Source: Hyphomicrobiales bacterium (lineage in GTDB: Bacteria; Pseudomonadota; Alphaproteobacteria; Rhizobiales; Rhizobiaceae). From it: a stretch of DNA of 64,000 nt. Location: positions 62,001-126,000 of the forward strand of contig UCGV01000017.1 of assembly GCA_900471925.1 (NCBI GenBank). Direction: 5' to 3'. The notes under the pieces were generated by a model. That model was not told the DNA's origin, did no database searches, and saw only the letters and a program-made list of their open reading frames with translations. The position numbers and the translations under genes are program-made. This document shows positions 16,958-25,340 of this stretch, piece after piece. Position 1 is the first letter of the stretch; every line of letters begins with the position of its first letter.

Positions 16958-17848
16958 TCAATGCTGCGTCCTCAAAAACTTCACAAAGGCCGCAAGTGCA
17001 ACATCACGTCGGTGTGCGCGAGGGAAATATAGATACGGGCCATTAAACTCTTGAGGCCAGTCCTTAAGTATGGCCCGCAGTTCGCCACGCTCAATGTGAT
17101 CGGAAACGAACTCCTGGAAAGTGAACAGAATACCCAGCCCGCCTACAACAGCAGCAACTTGGATGTCGCTTGATCCCGTTATCAAACGCCCCTTCGGCTG
17201 GACGCGCACCTTCTCTCCAGCGCGTTCAAATTCCCAATCGGGCACACGGCCACTCGGGAACATATGAGCGATAATTGCGTGGTCCATCAGTTCACGCGGG
17301 TCCGTTGGCGTCCCATATTTTGCAAGATAATTTGGGGAGGCCACGCAAATGTAGCGCTGCCGCTTTGGCCCAATCGAGACAGTCATCATGTCGGCCGCAA
17401 GTTGTTCTTCGTAGCGAATACCCGCGACACAACCCGCAGCCAAAACGTCGGCAAGACCATCGGTCACGCTAATCTCCATTCTAATGCGTGGATGAGCGAG
17501 CAAAAAGGCGGTGGTGATCGGCGGCAAGATGTACCGAGCGACGACCCCGGGGACATCCAGCTTCAACGTGCCGGCGAGTTCATCACCATCCCTCAGAACA
17601 TCGAAAGCGGATGCTACTTCCGCCAGTGCCGGCCGGATCCGCTCCAGCAATCGCTGGCCTGCCTCAGTTGGAACTACCTTTCGAGTGGAACGGGTGAAGA
17701 GTCTTATCCCGGCGGCTCGCTCCAACCTCTGAACCGCGTCACTGAGCGAGGAGGCGGAGATGTTGGATCGTGCTGCTGCGGCACGAAATCCGCCTGCGTC
17801 AGCCACGCGCGCAAACATCATCAAATCGGTCAAATCTGGCTCTTGCAT
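16958..17848 (-). CDS. LysR-family transcriptional regulator
   Basis: This is a 296-residue regulator with an N-terminal winged helix-turn-helix in residues 5-65 (LMMFARVADAGGFRAAAA, SLSDAVQRLERAAGIRLF) and a periplasmic-binding-protein-like effector domain after residue 90. The ATG at 17848 has GGAG about 8 bases upstream. It belongs to the branch usually found divergent from small oxidoreductases. Here it diverges from an aldo/keto reductase gene 94 bases away, its likely target. Confidence 0.9.
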   Translation of the reverse strand: MQEPDLTDLMMFARVADAGGFRAAAARSNISASSLSDAVQRLERAAGIRLFTRSTRKVVPTEAGQRLLERIRPALAEVASAFDVLRDGDELAGTLKLDVPGVVARYILPPITTAFLLAHPRIRMEISVTDGLADVLAAGCVAGIRYEEQLAADMMTVSIGPKRQRYICVASPNYLAKYGTPTDPRELMDHAIIAHMFPSGRVPDWEFERAGEKVRVQPKGRLITGSSDIQVAAVVGGLGILFTFQEFVSDHIERGELRAILKDWPQEFNGPYLYFPRAHRRDVALAAFVKFLRTQH

Positions 17849-17942
17849 TGTCCGGCTCCTCGGACGCCCCGTTCTGTAGCGCTGGTCTTATCGCATAATA
17901 AAGGGGGCGGTATAAAAACGGCAGAACTTCGGAGGAAATGAT

Positions 17943-18938
17943 ATGCAAAAACGTAAGCTAGGTTTCGACGGTCCTATAGTATCAGCGATCGCTCTCGGCT
18001 GTATGGGTATGTCCGACGGTTATGGTCCAGCAGATCGCTCCGAAGCCACGGCAACCATTCATGCAGCCATCGATGCAGGGGTGACACTGCTCGATACGGG
18101 AGACTTCTACGGATCTGGCCATAATGAAATGCTGGTGGCGGAGGCTTTGAAAGGTCGGCCGCGGGATAGCTACCAGCTTTCCGTCAAATTCGGCGGCCTA
18201 CGTGATCCCGCCGGGGGTTGGGGTCCGATGGATGGCCGGACTGAAGCAATCAAGAATTATCTTGCCTATTCGCTGCGTCGTCTTTGCGTCGATCATATCG
18301 ACATCTACCGTGTTGGCGGCATCGACCCATTGGTACCGATCGAAGACACGATGGAAGTGCTTGCAGACTGCGTTCGAAAGGGGTGGATACGGCATATCGG
18401 ATTGTCGGAGGTCAACCCTGATACCATCCGCCGTGCTACAGCCGTTCATCCTGTCGTCGATGTGCAGATGGAATACTCGTTGGTTTCTCGCGGGATCGAA
18501 GATCGTATTCTTCCGGCATGCCGCGACCTCGGAATAGCAGTAACAGCCTACGGCGTTCTTTCGCGTGGTTTGCTCAGCGGTTCACGCCCGAACGGCCAGC
18601 ACGACTTCCGGGCTATCGCGCCTCGCTTCCAGGGGGAAAATCTCGCCGCCAATCTGGAGTTGGTGGAGAAACTGAGGTCCGTCGCCGACAACATCGGTAG
18701 CACCACAACGCAGCTCGCCATTGCTTGGGTCATGTCGCAAGGCGAGGACATCGTGCCGATCATTGGTGCACGTCGTCGGGGCCAACTGTCCGAGGCGCTT
18801 GCAGCTCCGACATTGAAACTGTCCGCTGCCGATATTTCAGCAATCGAGTCTGCTGTACCAAGGGACGCTGTCCGTGGTTCGCGTTATCCCGACGCCTTCC
18901 TTACTCATCTCGACAGTGAGCGCCATGTTAGCGGCTAG
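17943..18938 (+). CDS. Aldo/keto reductase with Gly at the catalytic-His position
   Basis: This is a 331-residue TIM-barrel NADPH-dependent oxidoreductase. GGAGG lies upstream of the ATG. Three tetrad residues are visible: D51 and Y56 in LLDTGDFYG and K82 in LSVKFG. The fourth, normally His in a QHRxDP-like motif, is replaced: DIYRVGGIDP, with G125 in the His position. The C-terminal cofactor-binding region (IVPIIGARR) is normal. The same substitution occurs in the reductase at 25341, so this appears to be a subfamily trait rather than a local lesion. The physiological substrate is unknown, and a role in aldehyde or quinone reduction is only inferred. Confidence 0.88.
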   Translation: MQKRKLGFDGPIVSAIALGCMGMSDGYGPADRSEATATIHAAIDAGVTLLDTGDFYGSGHNEMLVAEALKGRPRDSYQLSVKFGGLRDPAGGWGPMDGRTEAIKNYLAYSLRRLCVDHIDIYRVGGIDPLVPIEDTMEVLADCVRKGWIRHIGLSEVNPDTIRRATAVHPVVDVQMEYSLVSRGIEDRILPACRDLGIAVTAYGVLSRGLLSGSRPNGQHDFRAIAPRFQGENLAANLELVEKLRSVADNIGSTTTQLAIAWVMSQGEDIVPIIGARRRGQLSEALAAPTLKLSAADISAIESAVPRDAVRGSRYPDAFLTHLDSERHVSG

Positions 18939-18947
18939 TTCTTACGA

Positions 18948-18967
18948 GCGACGCGTTTTCGCGTCGC
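18948..18967 (+). terminator. Hairpin just after the aldo/keto reductase stop
   Basis: GCGACGCG at 18948-18955 and CGCGTCGC at 18960-18967 form a perfect 8-base GC-rich stem with a TTTT loop, 9 bases after the stop codon. There is no downstream T-tract, so it may stabilise the 3' end or terminate with help rather than act as a full intrinsic terminator. The following 260 bases to the next gene hold nothing I recognise apart from a 10-base palindrome AGCACGTGCT at 19022. Confidence 0.5.
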
Positions 18968-19230
18968 GGGCTGTCCTTGGGCCTCAGTGTAGGAAAAATA
19001 GCGCGGGGCTTATGGATCTAGAGCACGTGCTGCGATCGATGAATCGATTGTGACGTGACGGCGCCGGTCGAAGCTGATTCAACATCCACAACGGAGAGAT
19101 GGATGATGGGGCAGGACAGTCGCTCCTGAAAGTCTTTCTCTCGGTTCGGATGGAAACGTCATCGCGACGCCGCTGACAACCGGTCAGTCACACTTGTGCG
19201 CCAAGGTGTCTCAACAGCGGCACTGCGTTG

Positions 19231-20136
19231 TTATGCAGGTGACGCGATCCTGGGTATTGTTTCTGCAAGTGCGTCGATAGCAGACCGCACCCGGGTGGGA
19301 AGGTGAGATCCCTCCGGCCACACGACCCACACGTCCGACACGTGTGGCGCCATTTGGCGCATTATTCTAACGAGTTCTCCGGATGCTAGACGCTTAGCGA
19401 CAAGCCAGTATGGAAGCCACGCTAGACCAAGACCGTCAGCTGCGGCATCTGCGATCGCGTCCAGATCATCAAAGCGGAAACGAGACGTCGGGTCGAACAC
19501 GTGCTTTGCGCCATCGTGTTGTAACGTCCATGATTGCACCCATCCGCTGCGGCCATACGTGATCGTATTGTGCATGGGAAGGTCCGACACGGTCTCCGGC
19601 TCACCGCGGGCTTCGAGGTAGGCCGGGGCGGCGTAGAGCATGGTTTCCTCGTGGCCAATACGACGGATGCGCATTCCCGTCCCATTGCCCGGTGAACCAT
19701 TGCGGATCGCCAGGTCGAAACCTTCCTCCAACAGGTCCACTTTGCGGTCGCTGAAGTTAAGCTCAAGCTCAAGGCCTGCATGTGCCCTCGCAAGATTTCT
19801 CAAAACAGGCGCGACACACATACGACCGAACAATACCGGCATGGACACTCTAAGCTTACCGCGCGGCGCGCTTAGACCAGATTCGAATGCGGCTTCTGCG
19901 GAAACCAGTTCCGACATCGCTCTCTGGCAATGCTCGTAGAACAGCTGCCCGTCTGCAGTGACGTTTTGATGGCGCGTTGTTCGATCGAACAGCCTGACCT
20001 TGAGACCCTCCTCCAGGCGTGCGACCGCCCTCCCGACAGAGGATCGAGACAGGTTTAAACGCCGGCCGGCCTCAGAAAAACCCTTCGCCTCAACCGCGCA
20101 TATGAAAACAGGGATGTCGCTCAAAGAAAGTGTCAT
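19231..20136 (-). CDS. LysR-family transcriptional regulator
   Basis: This is a 301-residue regulator starting at the ATG at 20136 (MTLSLSDIPVFICAVEAKGF); the frame stays open further upstream but only through the divergent promoter region. The DNA-binding domain is residues 1-65 (FSEAGRRLNLSRSSVGRAVA), and the effector domain includes LELELNFSDRKVDLLEEGFDLAIR, a motif of the CrgA/PP_2551-like LysR group. It is divergent from an MDR oxidoreductase gene 107 bases away, which is its probable target. Confidence 0.9.
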   Translation of the reverse strand: MTLSLSDIPVFICAVEAKGFSEAGRRLNLSRSSVGRAVARLEEGLKVRLFDRTTRHQNVTADGQLFYEHCQRAMSELVSAEAAFESGLSAPRGKLRVSMPVLFGRMCVAPVLRNLARAHAGLELELNFSDRKVDLLEEGFDLAIRNGSPGNGTGMRIRRIGHEETMLYAAPAYLEARGEPETVSDLPMHNTITYGRSGWVQSWTLQHDGAKHVFDPTSRFRFDDLDAIADAAADGLGLAWLPYWLVAKRLASGELVRIMRQMAPHVSDVWVVWPEGSHLPTRVRSAIDALAETIPRIASPA

Positions 20137-20242
20137 TGGAACATTGTAGCGCTGAACGCAGCATAGTCGAGCGAAAACGACGCAACCGTAGCTCCTGGTG
20201 AGGTGGTAATGTCCTTTCAATAAATCAACAAGGATCAAAACC

Positions 20243-21271
20243 ATGCAGACGTTTATGCGCCGTTGGGAGTTGTCGGCCTTTGGTCGGGAAAATCTGAAAC
20301 TTACTGAGGTGCCGGTCCCCACGTTCGGGGACGACGAGGTGCTCGTTAAAGTCAACGCCGTTGCACTTAACTACCGCGACCAGGACATTATCGCCGGAAA
20401 CCTGGGTCCGCTCAACTTTCCGACAACACTGGCATCGGACATGTCGGGAACGGTTGTGGGGGCAGGGGCTGCCGTCAAAGATTTTGCGGTCGGAAACCGC
20501 GTCTTATCAACATTCTTTCCGGAGTGGAAAGATGGTCAACCGCTCGGATCTGGACGCCAGCCCTACTATCAGGCGCTCGGCGCTTACTATCCTGGGGTTC
20601 TTTCGGAATACATCGCTTTTCCGGCAAGCTGGCTAACGAAAGGCCCGTCGTCGCTGGATGACACCGAGGCCAGTACCTTGCCATGCGCTGGCTTGACGGC
20701 GTGGTTTGCTCTCGTCGAATTTGGTCATCTCGGTAAAGGCCAAACCGTCCTGATTGAGGGGACAGGAGGAGTCGCGCTGTTCGGCGCCCAGATCGCGAAA
20801 TCGAAGGGGGCGACCGTCATCCTGGTTTCCGGCAGCGATGAGAAGCTCGAAAAGGCGATGGCGCTGGGACTTGCGGATTTTGTGATCAACCGAAATCACG
20901 GGGATTGGGTCGAGAAAGTCTACGACATCACAGCGGACCGCGGCGTCGATCACGTTCTTGAAGTCGTTGGCGGCCCACATCTGGCCAAAGCGCTCGCGGC
21001 CGTCAGACCCGGCGGCCGGATATCCATGATTGGCGTGCTGGAAGGCAATGAGCTATCCGCGTCCGTCGGCCCGCTCCTTCTGAAGGGGCCGGTCATTCAG
21101 GGTATTGCTGTTGGACATCACCGCGCTCAGAATGACTTGATTAAGGCAGTCGACGAACTGGAACTGAAACCGATCATCGATGCGCGCTACAGCTTGGCGG
21201 ACTTCCCGCAAGCCCTCGATCATCTCAATCGCGGCGCCTTCGGCAAGATCGTCATCGATCTCTCACTTTAG
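20243..21271 (+). CDS. Zinc-independent MDR-family NAD(P)-dependent alcohol dehydrogenase/quinone oxidoreductase
   Basis: This is a 342-residue medium-chain dehydrogenase/reductase. AAGGAT precedes the ATG by about 8 bases. The N-terminal GroES-like domain contains NYRDQDIIAGNLG and the nucleotide-binding Rossmann fold contains VLIEGTGGVALFGAQIAK. The Cys/His ligands for a catalytic zinc and the structural four-Cys lobe are absent. The following gene, a Tat-exported small protein, starts 27 bases after the stop, so both are probably one transcript under the divergent LysR regulator. Substrate is unknown. Confidence 0.88.
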   Translation: MQTFMRRWELSAFGRENLKLTEVPVPTFGDDEVLVKVNAVALNYRDQDIIAGNLGPLNFPTTLASDMSGTVVGAGAAVKDFAVGNRVLSTFFPEWKDGQPLGSGRQPYYQALGAYYPGVLSEYIAFPASWLTKGPSSLDDTEASTLPCAGLTAWFALVEFGHLGKGQTVLIEGTGGVALFGAQIAKSKGATVILVSGSDEKLEKAMALGLADFVINRNHGDWVEKVYDITADRGVDHVLEVVGGPHLAKALAAVRPGGRISMIGVLEGNELSASVGPLLLKGPVIQGIAVGHHRAQNDLIKAVDELELKPIIDARYSLADFPQALDHLNRGAFGKIVIDLSL

Positions 21272-21297
21272 CAAACACACCAAAAGGAGGTGTTGCA

Positions 21298-21903
21298 ATG
21301 TATCGTCGAAATTTCATGAAATCGACCGCATTTCTCGGCGTGGCGATGGCCGGCGGACTGGTCACTGCCACGACCTCGAAAGCGGCTGATAGAACAGAAC
21401 TGAATGAACTTGGCGTCGAAGGCCAGTTGCTTGCAGGTCGAACCGGGCTTTGGGATCTGACCGAAACCATATGGCGGGCGCCCGGCGCCGAGCCAGAGAC
21501 ATCAAAGGGACTGGTGGCCGACCGCTTAATGATGGGATCTCTTCTCCAGGAGATTATCCGGCCAGAAAACGACGCTGCACGCCACGAAGTTAAGCGGACT
21601 GATCTGCTGACGTTTGATCGCGTCGAGGCTCGGTGGCAGTACGTATCGTTTGACACGCGTGATCCCGTTGGACTGATGCCGGCGTGGAGCAACAACGCTG
21701 GAGACGGAAAGTCGCTAGAGTTGTTTTTCTTCCCGATCGCCGCGTGGAGCGACGGCGGAAGCGCCGGGACGCTAATGCGAATGCGGCAGGTGACGCGCTT
21801 CGATGGGCCTGACACTGACGTCAAGGATCAGTACTTTACCGTGGCGAACGGAACAGGGGCGGAATGGTTGGGACATCGTTATAGCTACAAGCGGCGGAGG
21901 TAA
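21298..21903 (+). CDS. Tat-exported DUF1579-like protein
   Basis: This 201-residue protein has an almost perfect ribosome site (AAGGAGGT) before the ATG. The N-terminus MYRRNFMKSTAFLGVAMAGG is a good twin-arginine signal (RRNFMK) with likely cleavage after SKA-ADR. The mature part, with GRTGLWDLTETIWRAPGAEP and the closing WLGHRYSYKRRR, resembles the DUF1579 beta-barrel family, whose function is unknown. Export to the periplasm while its operon partner is a cytoplasmic reductase is notable. The family assignment is by pattern only. Confidence 0.7.
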   Translation: MYRRNFMKSTAFLGVAMAGGLVTATTSKAADRTELNELGVEGQLLAGRTGLWDLTETIWRAPGAEPETSKGLVADRLMMGSLLQEIIRPENDAARHEVKRTDLLTFDRVEARWQYVSFDTRDPVGLMPAWSNNAGDGKSLELFFFPIAAWSDGGSAGTLMRMRQVTRFDGPDTDVKDQYFTVANGTGAEWLGHRYSYKRRR

Positions 21904-22058
21904 GATCGAGTGGAACGATGCAACCTCGGCTCATCATTTGCTAGTGAAGGCGACGATATCCGCATTTCTCGAAGACGATAAGACGCAGGCACGAATTCCT
22001 TTTTACTTCAGCGTGACGTCAATAAAAACCTTCCTGTCCGACACCGAACCTCGCATCG

Positions 22059-23075
22059 TCAATGTGGCAACTTAGTTAGCCAGCCAAAAAGAGCCTCATT
22101 TACGTCATCAGGCCGCTCGAGCATGAGTTCGTGGCCGGCATCTATGGCGACTTCCGTCAGGCTCTCGCAATCTTCGCGCATGGGTTCGGCCAAGCGGCCG
22201 TGGAGCGTGTCGCACACGCCATCTCGGGCGGCGTGCAGGAACAGGACCGGCAGGGTCAAGCGTCCGAAATTCAGGGCTTCGGCTGCGAAGGCAAGATTGG
22301 CGGCGTCATTCATGTACCAGGCGTTCGCACCCCGGAACCCGGTTGTGCGGAACGCCTCTGCCAACGCGTCGAAGTCGGACTGATCTAACAGACCTTCGTC
22401 GCGGGGCAGGGATGGAGCGCGGCGAGCCGCACCAAACCATCCACCCATTCCCCGGATCTTGGCGGAAAACGCGGGCTCGCTCGGCGACACGATTGGCGCA
22501 GAGCGGTAAAGGAGTTTTAGCGTCGCTTCGACGTCACTTTCAAAGTCCTCCGAGGCTCGTTGGAAATGCTCCCGGTAGAATAACCAGTAGTCCCATTGTC
22601 CGACGGGATATTTGTCACCCGGATACAGGTGGCGATCGACCAAGGGGAGGAGATTGGGTAATGCTAGTCCCCGGGAAAAGTAAGGGATGCACAAATTTAC
22701 CACGCCACGGCAGCGTTCGGCATGATGTGATGCCATTGACCAAGCGACGGCGCTTCCCCAATCGTGGCCTATCCAGACCGCGGGTCGCCCACCGAGAGCG
22801 TCGTGCAGTTCAATCATATCGGCCACGAGCTCGCGAACCGAATATGCTGCGGTTGCTGTGGGGACCGATGACCCGCCGTACCCCCGCATGTCGGGAGCAA
22901 CGCATCGCCAGCCCTTATGGCCGAAATACGCCAGCTGTGCTTTCCAGACCAGCCCGAGCTCGGGCCAGCCATGGATGAAGATCAACAAAGGGCCGTGCTC
23001 TGGCCCGAACTCGATCCAGCGTGTGCGATGACGGTTCGTCTCCATTGTCCCGGATGTGAAATCGCGATTAGGCAT
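22059..23075 (-). CDS. Epoxide-hydrolase-type alpha/beta hydrolase
   Basis: This is a 338-residue cytoplasmic hydrolase. AGGAG lies about 8 bases before the ATG. Hallmarks are oxyanion motif IHGWPE, nucleophile elbow IGHDWGSAVAW with Asp as nucleophile (epoxide hydrolase or dehalogenase branch), a cap domain with lid tyrosines, acid-loop LPVLFLHAARDGVCD, and catalytic His in DAGHELMLERPDDVN. The HGWP motif and Asp nucleophile favour epoxide hydrolysis over haloalkane dehalogenation. It converges with the Tat-protein gene and follows the DUF1330 gene in the same direction by 51 bases, so the two may be co-transcribed. Confidence 0.88.
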   Translation of the reverse strand: MPNRDFTSGTMETNRHRTRWIEFGPEHGPLLIFIHGWPELGLVWKAQLAYFGHKGWRCVAPDMRGYGGSSVPTATAAYSVRELVADMIELHDALGGRPAVWIGHDWGSAVAWSMASHHAERCRGVVNLCIPYFSRGLALPNLLPLVDRHLYPGDKYPVGQWDYWLFYREHFQRASEDFESDVEATLKLLYRSAPIVSPSEPAFSAKIRGMGGWFGAARRAPSLPRDEGLLDQSDFDALAEAFRTTGFRGANAWYMNDAANLAFAAEALNFGRLTLPVLFLHAARDGVCDTLHGRLAEPMREDCESLTEVAIDAGHELMLERPDDVNEALFGWLTKLPH

Positions 23076-23126
23076 AATTCGAGCTCCTGTGCACGCCGTA
23101 TTGACCTGTCGCCCACGTAAGGGCGA

Positions 23127-23561
23127 TCAACCCGGAAGACCCATCTTCTGGCTGGCGATGAATCGCCAGTCGTCGAGGGCGGCACGACGATGGGGATCGG
23201 CCTCCGACTTATATGCTGGGCTGTCGATAATCCGCCTCAAAACCTCAAAGCTGGGATATTCGACAATTGCGATTGCGTGCCAAGTCTCTCCCGTCGGTGG
23301 AACCAGCGTCGCCAGCACCGCGCCGATCCACGAGACTGAAAATGCCTCTCCGGGAGCGACGTCGGCGGCTACCTTAGCGAAGGCGGGGATGTAGCGCTGA
23401 AGATACGCCTCCTCGCCGGAGCAGGGCGCATATCCAGCGTCGGCGTCATAGGTTGCCGTTTCGCGGTAACGAAGCAAGTTTACCATCTGGACCGGCCCCT
23501 TTCCTGCAAGCGCAGAACTAGCTGCTTCGAGTCCACCGAGCGTCATATCAAGGTAGGTCAT
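23127..23561 (-). CDS. DUF1330-family small protein
   Basis: This 144-residue protein starts at the ATG at 23561 (MTYLDMTLGG), where AGGAG is 8 bases upstream; the longer open frame reaches into the divergent TetR gene and has no ribosome site. The features PVQMVNLLRYRE and WHAIAIVEYPSFEVLRRIIDSPAYKSEADPHRRAAL split over two segments match the ferredoxin-like DUF1330 fold (NIPSNAP relatives), with the conserved YP-F and S-Y motifs. Function is unknown; members often sit beside detoxification enzymes. It is divergent from a TetR gene across a palindrome. Confidence 0.8.
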   Translation of the reverse strand: MTYLDMTLGGLEAASSALAGKGPVQMVNLLRYRETATYDADAGYAPCSGEEAYLQRYIPAFAKVAADVAPGEAFSVSWIGAVLATLVPPTGETWHAIAIVEYPSFEVLRRIIDSPAYKSEADPHRRAALDDWRFIASQKMGLPG

Positions 23562-23648
23562 AATCCGTTCTCCTGGTTCGACTGGGGCGGGGACGAAACC
23601 GCTTCCCAATTCCCCAATAAACGCGGGCAGAAAGCGCTTGTCAAATAA

Positions 23649-23664
23649 ATACGTACGTGCGTAT
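23649..23664. promoter_or_regulatory. Near-perfect 16-base palindrome, candidate TetR operator
   Basis: ATACGTACGTGCGTAT is identical to its own reverse complement at 14 of 16 positions. It ends 8 bases before the tetR ATG (23673) and lies 88 bases upstream of the divergent DUF1330 start. Position, length and symmetry fit autoregulation and control of the divergent gene by the TetR protein. Confidence 0.65.
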
Positions 23665-23672
23665 ATGTTGTC

Positions 23673-24311
23673 ATGGGACGACAATCACTTCGAGAACGCT
23701 TCATTGAGTCTGGCGTAACGACGCTGCACAAGCGCGGCTTCTTCGCAGTCGGAGTCCGTGAAATATGCGCCGAAGCGGGGGTGCCACAGGGTTCTTTCAT
23801 CAATCACTTCGGGTCGAAGGAATCGTTCGCAATCGCCGTACTTGATCGCTACGTCGAGCGAACTGAAGCCATCATAGCGGCGACCCTGGGTGATGAGACC
23901 CTCACACCCGTGAGTCGCTTGATGGCCTATTTCGATGCCATCACCGACGCCCTGGGCGGCGCTGGTTGGCGGCACGGATGTATGATTAGCAACATGAGCT
24001 TGGAGACGGCTGAACACAGTGACCTGATCCGCGGTCGGCTCGAACAAATCTTCGCCATCCTCACCCGGCATTTCTCTGCCGGCATCCGGTCAGCGCAGGC
24101 TTCGGCAAGTGTGCGGGCCGACCTTGACCCGGATGATCTGGCAGACGTTCTGCTCTCCTCATGGCATGGAGCCATGCTAAGGATGAAGGTCGAACGCAGT
24201 CCCAAGGCCATTGAGCGGTTCAAGCGTGTGATGTTGTCCACGCTCCTAACTCCGCAAGCGATAGAGCCGACTCCATCACCGGTTTGTGGTTTACCTATCA
24301 CCAACGACTAG
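23673..24311 (+). CDS. TetR-family transcriptional regulator
   Basis: This is a 212-residue regulator. The N-terminal helix-turn-helix covers residues 8-55 (FIESGVTTLHKRGFFAVGVREI, EAGVPQGSFINHFGSKESFA), followed by an all-helical ligand domain with WRHGCMISNMSLE, similar to the AcuR/NemR-like branch that senses electrophiles. It probably represses the divergent DUF1330/epoxide-hydrolase genes from the palindrome at 23649. The C-terminal 20 residues are proline-rich and unlike the family. Confidence 0.88.
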   Translation: MGRQSLRERFIESGVTTLHKRGFFAVGVREICAEAGVPQGSFINHFGSKESFAIAVLDRYVERTEAIIAATLGDETLTPVSRLMAYFDAITDALGGAGWRHGCMISNMSLETAEHSDLIRGRLEQIFAILTRHFSAGIRSAQASASVRADLDPDDLADVLLSSWHGAMLRMKVERSPKAIERFKRVMLSTLLTPQAIEPTPSPVCGLPITND

Positions 24312-24571
24312 GGACGGATGGTGAAATAATCGCCATCCTGACCCCAACATCGACCGCGATCGGACAGCGTTTGCAACTCTCCGTGTGCCAGAGGACTCCG
24401 TGTCGGTCTACCGAGACCGGAACGTGGCGGGAGCGGATCGCAAGCGCCATCCGTCGCCTGTATGCCCTGCTGATAGTTGGCGCGAAGCGCCATGACCTGA
24501 GTGCGTGCATCAGCAAACAGCGCTCCAGCTTCATCGACCTCCGGAATTGGGTCGCTCATGAGCGGCGTCAC
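24308..24571 (-). CDS. Possible truncated ORF coupled to the downstream end of tetR (uncertain)
   Basis: A GTG at 24571 overlaps the stop of the minus-strand TetR gene as GTGA and opens an 87-residue frame, beginning MTPLMSDPIPEVDEAGALFA. The first 40 residues look protein-like and acidic; the remainder is Arg/Pro/Gly-rich and unconvincing, as after a frameshift. It could be the remnant of a gene once co-transcribed with tetR. I do not recognise it. Confidence 0.25.
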   Translation of the reverse strand: MTPLMSDPIPEVDEAGALFADARTQVMALRANYQQGIQATDGACDPLPPRSGLGRPTRSPLAHGELQTLSDRGRCWGQDGDYFTIRP

Positions 24572-25167
24572 TTTGAGGCCGGGGGAGAAAGAAACCGGGA
24601 GATCAGCGTCCGGAGGGCTTCGCCGTAACTGTGCGGTGCTAGGTGCGGATTGCGCAGCGTGAGGGTCTTTGACCCATCAACGAGGCTGATAAGTACGGAC
24701 GCGACCACCTCCGGGTCGAGGGAACGATCAACCTCTTCCCGCTCCTGGCCGCGACGCAGAAGATCGACAAGGAGAGCCTGCATCTCATGACTGTGCTTGC
24801 TGAGGATTCTTGCCATTGTCGGGTTGCGGCCGGCTTCTGCGAACATATCGAACAAAAGCGACGCGCGCCGGCCATCATCGGGAGCACTTCGCTCTAGGTG
24901 CGTCACGAGAGCGTCGAGAACAGATTCCCCCTTGGCCGTCTCACCAAATCTGTTCGCGGCACGCTCAAGGTTGGCGTCGATCATCGCTTCAATGATCGCC
25001 TCCTTGCTGGGGAAGTAATGGTAGAGGTGGCCGGCGCTCATCTCCGCTTCGGCGCATATGTGGGAGATTGAGGCCCCGTGAAATCCATTGCGCCCGAAGC
25101 ACCGGGCGGCCGCTTCGAGAATCGCGCGGCGCTTTTCCTCGTACTTGACCGGATCGACTTTCCTCAC
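24568..25167 (-). CDS. TetR-family transcriptional regulator
   Basis: This is a 199-residue regulator starting at a GTG (25167) with GAGGG about 8 bases upstream. The helix-turn-helix is residues 14-60 (ILEAAARCFGRNGFHGASIS, AEMSAGHLYHYFPSKEAIIE), a classic AcrR-type DNA-binding domain. The ligand domain is helical with no further recognisable feature. It diverges from the aldo/keto reductase gene at 25341, and two CATTCTA-containing sites lie in between. Confidence 0.9.
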   Translation of the reverse strand: MRKVDPVKYEEKRRAILEAAARCFGRNGFHGASISHICAEAEMSAGHLYHYFPSKEAIIEAMIDANLERAANRFGETAKGESVLDALVTHLERSAPDDGRRASLLFDMFAEAGRNPTMARILSKHSHEMQALLVDLLRRGQEREEVDRSLDPEVVASVLISLVDGSKTLTLRNPHLAPHSYGEALRTLISRFLSPPASK

Positions 25168-25187
25168 GGGTTTCCCTCTTCATGAAC

Positions 25188-25203
25188 TAGAGTAGTCATT
25201 CTA
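25188..25203. promoter_or_regulatory. Imperfect palindrome, candidate TetR site 1
   Basis: TAGAGTAGTCATTCTA matches its reverse complement at 10 of 16 positions and shares CATTCTA (25197-25203) with a second site 53 bases to the right, an integral number of helical turns (about five). Confidence 0.4.
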
Positions 25204-25209
25204 AGAAAC

Positions 25210-25237
25210 TTGACAGGCACAGCGCTGTCGCCATAAT
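25210..25237 (+). promoter_or_regulatory. Strong sigma-70-type promoter for the aldo/keto reductase
   Basis: TTGACA at 25210-25215, a 16-base spacer, then CATAAT at 25232-25237 (five of six consensus bases). It lies about 100 bases before the reductase start and between the two candidate TetR sites. This is the best consensus promoter in the window. Confidence 0.65.
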
Positions 25238-25242
25238 AGTTT

Positions 25243-25254
25243 GAACGACCATTC
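25243..25254. promoter_or_regulatory. Candidate TetR site 2 just downstream of the promoter
   Basis: GAACGACCATTC is an 8-of-12 palindrome centred about 12 bases after the -10 box, and the CATTCTA direct match continues to 25256. Binding here would block transcription start. Confidence 0.4.
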
Positions 25255-25340
25255 TATTAATATGCACTCGGATCGTGCCGGTCAAGGCCGGCCGTTCGGG
25301 GGCCGATTCAAGGGCCTTCGGCCCAGAAAAGGAGCCTGTG

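Noticed and set aside
19060..19230. Stretch downstream of the first aldo/keto reductase suspected to be an insertion-sequence end
   Set aside because: No inverted terminal repeats or transposase fragment could be matched; left unannotated.
21803..22075. Plus-strand frame overlapping and extending past the Tat-exported protein, possibly a frameshifted C-terminus
   Set aside because: The Tat protein ends naturally with a family-like WLGHRYSYKRRR tail; the extra frame has no ribosome site and partly overlaps the convergent hydrolase gene.
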